IMG/VR virus record: IMGVR_UViG_3300029900_000001 | Coordinates: 1-24,197 of that record | Origin: a virus | Length of the DNA stretch: 24,197 nucleotides | Direction: 5' to 3' (one strand) | Shown here: one piece after another, positions 6,678 to 14,000 of the stretch | Layout of the letters: every line of letters begins with the position of its first letter | Position numbering within the stretch: the stretch's first letter is position 1 | Made by a program: the position numbers and the translations under genes | Notes under the pieces: generated by a model | Seen by the model: only the letters and a program-made list of their open reading frames with translations | The model's database searches: none | Told to the model about the DNA's origin: nothing

Positions 6678-7964
6678 ATGGCTTTTACTTTTGATACTGG
6701 ATCAGTAGTTTCGGGAACACTGACTGGTGGCCTGCGTCCGTTTTACGACCAGATGCTGCTCGATACCCTGCGCAACAACTCCGTGTACGTGCCCTACGTC
6801 GAGACGAAGGTTGACTTCGCGGCAAAGGCAGCCGGGCAGATGGTCTTCTCCGAAGTTTACGATACCGAGCCGTACTGGAATGCCATCAGCGAAACCAGCT
6901 ACTTCCTCAGTGGTATGCAGATGGGTTCACGTTCGGTCACGCTCAACGTTGCGCTCTATGGCGACGTGATGAAGTTCAGTGACTTTACCGAATACGTCAA
7001 CTTCTTCAACAACGGCGACTTTCGCGGACTCGTGCAAGGTAAGCTCGGTCAGAACATGGTTGAGACGCTCGATATTCTGGCTATGAACGCTTTCAATAGC
7101 GCTCCGTTTGTCACCTATGCGGGTGGGCACACGAATCGCTTCCAGATCACATCGACAGACATTTTTGACCCCGACCTGGGCGGCCTGGCTTTCACGCACT
7201 TGCAAGAACGCCTGATTCCCGGTCTGGTAAACATCTCGGACGGTGGCGAACCCGCTGTAATCGGCATCACTTCCCCGCGCGTCATCCACGACATCCGCAC
7301 TGGTACGCCTACCGTGCAAACGAAGTGGATCGACATCCTGAAGTATCAGCACGCTGAAATGAAGATGAAGAACGAAGTCGGCGCATGGGACGGTGTACGT
7401 TACGTGAAAAGCACGCGCGCCCGGCATCGCAATGCGGGTAAGGTGATTTTCCAAAGCACGCTTACCTCGAACACGATCCCACAGCAGGGTGGTGCAGCTA
7501 GCGTATTCGGCGTCTACACGACCGCCGCTGATGCTGTTGCTCCGCGTACCGTTCCGGTGGTTTCATCCAGCGGTTTTGCGGTCGGTCAATACGTGACGAT
7601 CCACAGCCAGACGGTCAATGATGCGGACGGTTCGGGTGCTTTTGCGCCAAACAAAGATGACGGTACGCAGGAAACGCGCCTGATCATCAGTATCGGTTCA
7701 AACGTTTTGTCCTTCGATAAGCCGCTGCTCAAAGCGCACCTGGCAGGCGACTACGTGACGAACGGCGTTGACCTGAACTACAGTAACATCATCGGTGGCC
7801 CGGCGGTTGCGCTTGGCGTGGCTGAAATGCCGACCATCGTGATGCCGCCCAAGATGGACGACTTGCAAATGTTGAACCGCATCGGCTGGCGCATGTTCGG
7901 TAAGTTCCAGATGTTCCGACCGGAATGGACTGAGTTGATCATCTCTGGCGGCTCGTCCACCTAG
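6678..7964 (+). CDS. Major capsid protein (HK97-fold, N4 gp56-like)
   Basis: A 428-residue protein after the scaffold candidate. The N-terminal part (LRPFYDQMLLDTLRNN, then VFSEVYDTEPYWNAISET) and the segment VETLDILAMNAFNSAP resemble capsid proteins of the N4 gp56 type, whose fold is HK97-like. PAVIGITSPRVIHDIRTG and a C-terminal MFRPEWTELIISGG fit the same family. Residues about 262-365 look like an inserted Gly/Ser/Thr-rich beta-domain before the conserved tail. No prohead protease is recognised nearby, so maturation cleavage is not predicted. The ribosome site is modest (AGG seven bases before ATG), surprisingly weak for the most abundant virion protein. The stop abuts a copy of the 14-bp motif. 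Confidence 0.85.
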   Translation: MAFTFDTGSVVSGTLTGGLRPFYDQMLLDTLRNNSVYVPYVETKVDFAAKAAGQMVFSEVYDTEPYWNAISETSYFLSGMQMGSRSVTLNVALYGDVMKFSDFTEYVNFFNNGDFRGLVQGKLGQNMVETLDILAMNAFNSAPFVTYAGGHTNRFQITSTDIFDPDLGGLAFTHLQERLIPGLVNISDGGEPAVIGITSPRVIHDIRTGTPTVQTKWIDILKYQHAEMKMKNEVGAWDGVRYVKSTRARHRNAGKVIFQSTLTSNTIPQQGGAASVFGVYTTAADAVAPRTVPVVSSSGFAVGQYVTIHSQTVNDADGSGAFAPNKDDGTQETRLIISIGSNVLSFDKPLLKAHLAGDYVTNGVDLNYSNIIGGPAVALGVAEMPTIVMPPKMDDLQMLNRIGWRMFGKFQMFRPEWTELIISGGSST

Positions 7965-7978
7965 TTCCTGCACAGGAA
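7965..7978 (+). repeat. Dispersed 14-bp near-palindrome, copy 4 (intergenic)
   Basis: TTCCTGCACAGGAA begins at the base after the capsid stop codon and makes up most of the 18-base gap to the next gene. Its right end, AGGAAG, also serves as the ribosome site of the connector gene. A bound protein here could block transcription, or the element may act in RNA. Confidence 0.88.
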
Positions 7979-7982
7979 GTGG

Positions 7983-8675
7983 ATGATGACAACCACCTGG
8001 GGTGAGTTTCGCAGTATGACTCGGTTGGATGTTCACGAGAACCCTGATAACCCGCGTATCACCGACGATTTGATGTACCTGTACTTCAAATGGGCGATGC
8101 ACGATTATTCGGTTTACAACCCTCTGATACATGAAGCACAGTTGACCACGAACGGGACGGATAATACCACACTGCCTGATGATTTTCAGGCCGCGCGCGA
8201 AGTACACGTCCCGCAAGGGAGACTGCTTGAGGAGCTTCATAAGCGTGAAGGATGGCGCTACAAGCAAGTCGGTTATCTGGGGATTTATCACGGCGTCCGC
8301 CCAACCCAGTATTGGGTACAGGGCGGGCAGTTGTATTTTAACCAGACGACCGATGAACTTGCGTACCTCGTTTACGACTCTGAACACATTGTACCAACTC
8401 ACAGCGCCGACGCAGGAACGGTTTTATCGTTTCCTGATCGCGACCAGCGTGCGATTATACTGTTCATCAAAGCGCAAAATGCTATCAGTACACGGACAAG
8501 ACAGGCGAACCTCGATCGGTATAAAGATCGCAATCAGTCAGGCCATACGCGCACTGACAACCCGTTAACGCCTGAGTCTGAACACCTGATGCGTGAATAT
8601 TACGACTTGATGAACAGATATTATACGCCGACTGGCAGCGTGTACCTGTACAGGCCCGGAAGGGGGCGCGGGTGA
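7983..8675 (+). CDS. Head-tail connector/adaptor protein
   Basis: A 230-residue protein in the slot directly after the capsid gene, where adaptor proteins that dock onto the portal are encoded. The sequence is mixed alpha/beta with an aromatic-rich middle (YLYFKWAMHDYSVYN, YWVQGGQLYFNQ) and a helical, Arg/Tyr-rich C-terminus. It starts with two ATGs at 7983 and 7986; the AGGAAG site at 7975-7979 is better spaced for 7986, a difference of one residue. The stop overlaps the next gene as GTGA. The functional call rests on position and size. Confidence 0.7.
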   Translation: MMTTTWGEFRSMTRLDVHENPDNPRITDDLMYLYFKWAMHDYSVYNPLIHEAQLTTNGTDNTTLPDDFQAAREVHVPQGRLLEELHKREGWRYKQVGYLGIYHGVRPTQYWVQGGQLYFNQTTDELAYLVYDSEHIVPTHSADAGTVLSFPDRDQRAIILFIKAQNAISTRTRQANLDRYKDRNQSGHTRTDNPLTPESEHLMREYYDLMNRYYTPTGSVYLYRPGRGRG

Positions 8676-9193
8676 GTGTTACAGTTGACCTGCTTGTCTT
8701 GTACCAGAAAGCGTTGCAAGCCGCCTTGATTGACCGCGTAGGGGCTAACGATCCCCTGCGGGCGGGTATCGTAAAAATAGGGGCATTACAGGGTGAACCC
8801 GAACCAGACGTAGCTCGTATTTCGGTGACTGTCCATCCTAACGATCCAGATAACCTGGACGATTGGTTGGACGAGATCATCGAAGTCGAGATGCCCAACA
8901 GCGCCTACTGGGAGCGTCGTTTTACGGTTAAGTATCAACTCCTGCTCGAAGTGACTGGCGAGGCATTACTGCCCGCCCTGACGCTTTCTTCAGACCTCAA
9001 AGAGCGTATCGAGCACACCATCCTCGGCGTGTCGTATGCCGCGCTCAATCTACCCACCGAGCGCGTCGTTCGCGGTGCGATGTCCACTGACTCCGATAGT
9101 CATTTCCTGCAAGGGGGTGGCCCGCCGGACAGCTACAACATGAATGGCAAGTATCGATTCTCGGTAGTCACCCTGACTAGCGCTACTTATTAG
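8672..9193 (+). CDS. Tail terminator / head-tail joining protein candidate
   Basis: A 173-residue protein starting at GTG 8672, which overlaps the connector stop by four bases and is therefore translationally coupled. It has an alpha/beta pattern: an N-terminal helix (VDLLVLYQKALQAALIDRVG), several beta-strands including RRFTVKYQLLLEVTG, a helix around SSDLKERIEHTILG, and a C-terminal strand KYRFSVVTLTSATY. This arrangement and the place just before the tail tube gene are those of tail terminator proteins that cap the tube and bind the head. No motif is diagnostic. Confidence 0.6.
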   Translation: MSVTVDLLVLYQKALQAALIDRVGANDPLRAGIVKIGALQGEPEPDVARISVTVHPNDPDNLDDWLDEIIEVEMPNSAYWERRFTVKYQLLLEVTGEALLPALTLSSDLKERIEHTILGVSYAALNLPTERVVRGAMSTDSDSHFLQGGGPPDSYNMNGKYRFSVVTLTSATY

Positions 9194-9208
9194 CAAGGAT
9201 TTAGTTCA

Positions 9209-10288
9209 ATGACCTCAGCACTCAACAGTCATTTTGGGTTTGCCTTACAGACCGCCAAAGGCACTCCGAATGTTACCGACACGGCCTATCACTATCAGTT
9301 TTTCAGTGAAGGCACTGGTATCGAACCCGAACCGATGTACCTGCCACTCGATCAAGAGATTGGCAGCGGCCCGCTCATCCGTGATGTGAAAGCGGTAGGC
9401 GTTGTCGGTCGCGGCCAGTTCCGCTTTATCCCACGTCCTAACTTTCTTGGCTACCTTCTACTTGGCGCACTTGGGCAAGTTACGACCACCGCACCGACGG
9501 GCCAGTTGACAACCGCTACGCACTTGTTTGACTTTCAAGCGAACCAGTTCAACCTGCCGTACTTCACGATGCGCCGCCGCATTAGCGCTGGTAACTTTGG
9601 CGACATTGTGCCAGACTGCCGTATCGAGACGCTTCAGATCGAGGCGAAAGCCGCCAACTTTGTACGTGGCACGTGCTCGGTGCTCGGCGCTGGTATGCCT
9701 TCGATCACCAATACGCCTGACGCCTGGAACGCAGCGACGTACCTGGATGCGTCCGATCCGTTCCTGACCTGTAAGGGCACGGTTGAACTGCCGACGGGTA
9801 CGGGTTTGACCCTACTCGAAGCGAGTATCACAATGGCAAACCAGATGCCGCTCGACGAACAGATGGTTATCGGGCACTATACGCCGGACGACATCGAAGT
9901 GGTCATGCGCAGCATCACAGTTCAGTTCACTGCCAAGGTCAAGGACATCAGCCTGTACCAGAAGATGAAGTACGGGCAAACGGGTTCAGGTTCTATTACC
10001 TATCCGGCATCCTGGCTGCCGAACGTATACCGCGAAGCCGCTTTGAACCTGACTTTCCAAAGCGAGCGCGAGAACGATCCGGGCGTTCCTAGCTCGATCA
10101 CCATCGCAGCCAACGGCTCGTCTGGTGCAAACTCGAACATTGCCTGGTCGTGCCAACCGATCGGTTTGCGTGGTAACAACCAGGTCGTGTTGAGTTTCTC
10201 CGGCACGGTACTCGCGGACAACACAGCGGCTGCGGCTGGCCCGTTCTCGGTTACTCTGCACAACACCAAAACGTCTTACGCCACCTAG
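9209..10288 (+). CDS. Major tail (tube) protein
   Basis: A 359-residue beta-rich protein in the position of the tail tube subunit, before the tail-assembly chaperone and tape measure genes. Residues 1-290 carry the tube features: an N-terminal segment MTSALNSHFGFALQTAKGT like the start of many tube proteins, VGRGQFRFIPRPNF, and a recurrent strand pattern. The last ~70 residues (after VPSSITIAANG) are Gly/Ser/Asn-rich with alternating strands, possibly a surface-decorating domain as in some siphophage tubes. AAGGAT at 9195-9200 is a good ribosome site eight bases upstream of the ATG. A terminator follows. Confidence 0.78.
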   Translation: MTSALNSHFGFALQTAKGTPNVTDTAYHYQFFSEGTGIEPEPMYLPLDQEIGSGPLIRDVKAVGVVGRGQFRFIPRPNFLGYLLLGALGQVTTTAPTGQLTTATHLFDFQANQFNLPYFTMRRRISAGNFGDIVPDCRIETLQIEAKAANFVRGTCSVLGAGMPSITNTPDAWNAATYLDASDPFLTCKGTVELPTGTGLTLLEASITMANQMPLDEQMVIGHYTPDDIEVVMRSITVQFTAKVKDISLYQKMKYGQTGSGSITYPASWLPNVYREAALNLTFQSERENDPGVPSSITIAANGSSGANSNIAWSCQPIGLRGNNQVVLSFSGTVLADNTAAAAGPFSVTLHNTKTSYAT

Positions 10289-10296
10289 TTTTATCA

Positions 10297-10325
10297 AGGC
10301 GGAGCAATCTCGCTCCGCCTCTTTC
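10297..10325 (+). terminator. Terminator-like hairpin after the tail tube gene
   Basis: AGGCGGAGC at 10297-10305 pairs with GCTCCGCCT at 10312-10320 around a six-base loop. A pyrimidine-rich stretch (CTTTCT) follows, which overlaps the next copy of the 14-bp motif. It probably limits read-through from the abundant tube message into the chaperone and tape measure genes. Confidence 0.75.
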
Positions 10326-10335
10326 TGCACAGGAA
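10322..10335 (+). repeat. Dispersed 14-bp near-palindrome, copy 5 (intergenic)
   Basis: TTTCTGCACAGGAA lies directly on the 3' flank of the terminator stem and 11 bases before the chaperone ATG. Being non-coding here, its conservation cannot be due to protein sequence. AGGAAC may double as a distant ribosome site. Confidence 0.88.
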
Positions 10336-10346
10336 CTCGAATAAAA

Positions 10347-10781
10347 ATGACCAACACCTGGGGAAAATACGCCGTCCTCGATACGCACACCTATCGTTTG
10401 CCGCTCATCAGCGACCATGCCTCATGGACGTTTCGCGCGCCCACTTTTCGCGACGAGGCGGCGGTTGCACGCGCATTGACCAGTTTGACGTCGCGCCCGA
10501 ACCGTTTGGACATCGTTCGTTACGAACTCGCTTACACTTTCAAGTCCACCACCATCCCTAGCGAGAACAGTCTGGATGCTGAAGGGAATATTTGCGATGA
10601 CCCGACTAGCGCATCGTTCAAGCCGTTTCTGCCCGCAGGCTCGTCACCTGAAGCAGTATTGGCTGCTCTTGACAAGATGCCAGCGACGTTGGTTGATGAA
10701 CTGTGGATGCAAGTCTCGACGGTCGCGCCGAACTGGGGCGCGGTAAAGCCCGTCGAGGCAGTTAATCCAGCGGGGGAATAG
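10347..10781 (+). CDS. Tail assembly chaperone, short form (G-like)
   Basis: A 144-residue protein between the tail tube and tape measure genes, where lambda-type gpG chaperones are encoded; these coat and help fold the tape measure protein during tail assembly and are absent from the virion. The sequence starts MTNTWGKYAVLDTHTYRLP, continues with RAPTFRDEAAVARALTSL (typical of this class), and ends Pro/Ala-rich at VNPAGE. The stop TAG at 10779-10781 comes right after a GGGGG run, and a coding -1 frame continues past it. Identity rests on position and the frameshift arrangement. Confidence 0.78.
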   Translation: MTNTWGKYAVLDTHTYRLPLISDHASWTFRAPTFRDEAAVARALTSLTSRPNRLDIVRYELAYTFKSTTIPSENSLDAEGNICDDPTSASFKPFLPAGSSPEAVLAALDKMPATLVDELWMQVSTVAPNWGAVKPVEAVNPAGE

Positions 10782-11041
10782 AGTACGTAGAGGATAGGCT
10801 TGACGCGCTCGAAGAGACGCTGAAAGACTACCTTTACGGCAAACAGAACGACGCATACTTAAATCACTTAATCACGCTTGCTCGGATGTATATGGATAAA
10901 CAGCATTATCCAGAGCCGGGCGGTTTTCTCGACCAGCCCTACTTTTTTATGTCGTATGTCGTTCCCTGGATAGAGCAGGGTTATGACGAGATGCGGCAGT
11001 CTGAACAAGCCAAAGCCCAAGCCCAGGAGTTCCCTGGGTGA
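10347..11041 (+). CDS. Tail assembly chaperone, -1 frameshift fusion (G-T-like)
   Basis: From 10766 the -1 frame stays open to TGA at 11039-11041. Its codons give a clearly protein-like sequence: a charged helix (EDRLDALEETLKDYL), LITLARMYMDKQHYP, then FLDQPYFFMSYVVPWIEQG and a Gln/Ala-rich end. It has no start codon before an internal ATG at 10885, so it must be reached by a -1 shift from the upstream gene. An in-frame TAA at 10763-10765 confines the shift to 10766-10781. The product is 231 residues. A longer minor form made by -1 frameshifting is the widespread rule for tail-assembly chaperones (lambda gpGT). The second domain would recruit the tube protein to the tape measure. Confidence 0.82.
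10772..10778 (+). promoter_or_regulatory. Programmed -1 frameshift site
   Basis: G-GGG-GAA, read as GGG GAA in the zero frame and as GGG GGA after slipping, immediately before the TAG stop at 10779. The P-site tRNA re-pairs perfectly on the G run; the A-site codon re-pairs imperfectly, so this is not a textbook X-XXY-YYZ heptamer. It is the only repetitive run in the 16-base window in which the shift can occur. The adjacent stop codon may add a pause. Confidence 0.7.
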
Positions 11042-11052
11042 GGGCTTTTTAT
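11012..11052 (+). terminator. Nested terminator hairpin before the tape measure gene
   Basis: An outer stem AAAGCCC (11012-11018) with GGGCTTT (11042-11048) encloses an inner stem CCCAGG (11022-11027) with CCTGGG (11033-11038), followed by more T/A. The left arm lies inside the end of the frameshifted chaperone coding sequence, so translating ribosomes would disrupt it: termination may be sensitive to how often ribosomes frameshift. It ends 17 bases before the tape measure ATG. Confidence 0.72.
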
Positions 11053-11068
11053 TTATTAAAAGGTCACT

Positions 11069-14000
11069 ATGCCACGGAATGATAAAAAACGGTCAAAAGC
11101 AAACCGCGTCAGCCAACAGGAAGTCGATTGGAAGGAATATCGAACCGATCTGCCTAAAGACTATCCTAAAGGCATGTTCGGTTTGTACAGCAGTGATTTC
11201 TCGAAAGACCCGCTGCTTAAAGAAAAGATTGAACTCGGTAAAGAGTTAGGCACGGCCTATACCGCTCCGCCAACTACCGGATCGCGCAAGCTGACGCCCG
11301 ATGTTCTTGAGGATCAACAGCGCGTACTTGGCGAGAGCATCTTTCGCGGCTATACCGCCTGGGCTAAAAAGAAAGATGTGGCGACAGCCGATCCGCTTCA
11401 TCAGTACATTGGTGCGAACTATTTTGCAGGTGGTGCAACCGATCCAGGTACGATGGGCACGTTCCTCACCAAAACTGCCAACGTTACTGGTGCTCCTCGA
11501 CAGGCAGCGCTTGATTATGCGGCTAAAGTTTCTGCACAGGAACGTCCGGTTAGCAGCTTTTACCTGGGAGACGATGCGCGGAAAGCGCGAGAGCGTATCC
11601 TGGGACATTATGCAACTCAGGCGTTCACGACTCCACTACTGAAGAATGCTGGCGAGTTGGGTGAAGATGCTTTCGGTATTGCCGCACTAGCCCATGCGCA
11701 AGGTGCGCATCAGGTCTTTAGGTGGGACGCCGACAAGGGTAGTATGGCGCTGAAAACGTCGTACCAGACGTTTGGCAGCTCGGTACGCGGCGCTTTTCGG
11801 GAAGAAAAGAGAAAGATTCGTGAAGAGCGTAAGTTAGAGTTGAACGCATCAGGAATGGGCGGTGATAGCGAGGAAGGTGATGGGCTACTAAACTCACTGG
11901 ACATCAACTCGATTACCGGGCAGGTAGTCAACGGCGCATTTCTCAATAAGAATGATGCACAAGATAGCCTGGATAATATCAGTGCCGGTTCAGCAACCAT
12001 CGATCAGACGGGTATGAAAACGCCTGAGGTGGAACTGTGGATTAAATATGATGCTGACTATCATGGTGGTGATGGTAAGACTGTTCCAAAAATCGATGAT
12101 GTCAAAAACTGGATCGAAACGGCACAAAACGATCGATCTAAACTGAAAGGTTTTAAGTACGATCGGCAAAATGAAACCCTAAAAGATATTGCCCCGCGCG
12201 CTCAAGCCGAGAAAGGGATGCCGCCTTCATCTTTGGCGCTCTTGCTCAGTGAAAGCAATGGCGGTATGGATGCGCTTACCAAGCGTACCGAAACGGTAAT
12301 CGCTGGAAAATCAAAGAGCGACAACCCACTGTTCAACAAGAACAGTCCAGTCAGAAGTCAGGGTTGGAACTCGTTCCTCGACGTGCGCAAGCTGTACGGC
12401 GAGAACAACTCGGTAGACAGTGCTTTTGAAGTAAGTCACTTTCCCGATCGTGCACGCGAAAGCACTACTTATACGCGCGATACTGAATATGACGAAGTGG
12501 CACAGCAAGTTGCCGGGCCTGGTTATATCGCTGTAAAGGGCAGCTACAAGTCGCTTAATCAACAGTCGGGCAGCACCATGTTCTATCCTTTTCGTGGATT
12601 AAAGAACGATCTGCACGCCGAGCGATCGATTGTCCATAATAAAGACCTGACTCAACTGGAAGATGAGGGAGATTCATTCCAGACGAAACAGGGTAACACT
12701 TCGTTTAACTTCAATACCCTGACCCAACTGGAAGATCGAGCCGATTCATTCCGGGGCGAAGCTGTGCCTGATGGCTTTGTAGATGTGCCGCAGAGGGCGT
12801 CTCAAAGCGAGATAGCGTCAGTTCGTACCAGTGAGTTCGACAATGCCTCTAAAAGCGCTTTCTATGGCTCTTATACGGACGAGCAGCTTGCCAACGTACC
12901 ATTAAGTGCTATGGATAGCGAAGATGATGAGCGTGGGTGGGCAAACGACATCCCTGAACAACCGGGCGGTACTCGTGGTGAAGAAGCTGTTGATAGTGAG
13001 ATGGCCTCTGTATCGGCGGCAGCTAAACGACGCAGTACGCTTGGTCATAAGTGGGCGGCCAACTATGCCTACCCTATTACGTCCCGGCTTGCTCCAGGGA
13101 CACCGCTTGTAGCACGTCCAAAGCGCGAGCAAGACCTCGAAGAACAAATCCCTGAAATGACCGACGATCGTAAAGTTTCGCTGATGGCTGATGTTGAGAA
13201 GATCAAGGGCATTCAAGAAAATCGCCGAGACAACAAAAAGTCTATTGCACAGCGTAATAAATATGTGCGTGGTATACAAAGTACATGGAGTGCTGAGAAA
13301 GAAGAACAGTTACCACAACTTCCCGGCTTGCATCAAGAACGAAAAAGACTTGAAAGGCGCGAGGAAAAGGTCAAGGAAGAGTTCTTCAAAACCTGGGGGG
13401 TTGAAGCCGATCCGCTGATCAAGAAACTTGACGATAAGCAGAAAAGAGCCAAGCGCAATCTGCGGCGTGCCGATACTGCTGCCGACAACGAGACTCGTTG
13501 GTTCGATAAACCACGCGATAAACCAAACGGCGACGAAGCGATGCCCTGGTTGAAAGATGCCGATACTTCATCGGTGGGTACTTCTTTCTCTGAAACTGCC
13601 GCGCCAGTTGCCACCAGCCCGCAGCCGATCAGCGATCCGGCCCGTTTACTGGCTGCCCCGCAGCCTGCACAGCGCGAGTGGTGGGACATCGATCGCCAGT
13701 ATGTCACCAAAGAGCACGCGCCAAAACGTAATCCAGATGCCGACGCCCTGAAAACCTCGGCGCGCAGTCCTGGGTTTTATGGTGGCTATCCGGCGGACAG
13801 CACGATAAAAGGAAAACAGTCGGCTTCTGATACGCCAGATCATGCAGAGCGTCCAGTTATCAGTTTGCACGCTCATTCGCAGAGTACATACGATGCAATG
13901 CCAAAACAGACCGATCCGGCACGTCTGCTTGCTGCGACTTCATCTGCACCACCCAAGCGTGGTGGCCTTAACACACTTCCCACCTCGCCAGATGCGATTG

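Noticed and set aside
7698-8402. Minus-strand open frame of 234 codons across the capsid-connector junction
   Set aside because: It spans two plus-strand genes and their intergenic motif, shows shadow-frame composition rich in His, Arg and Val, and has no ribosome site.
10885-11041. Independent small gene starting at ATG 10885
   Set aside because: The same frame is equally protein-like for 110 bases upstream without a start codon, and no ribosome site precedes 10885; frameshift fusion explains it better.
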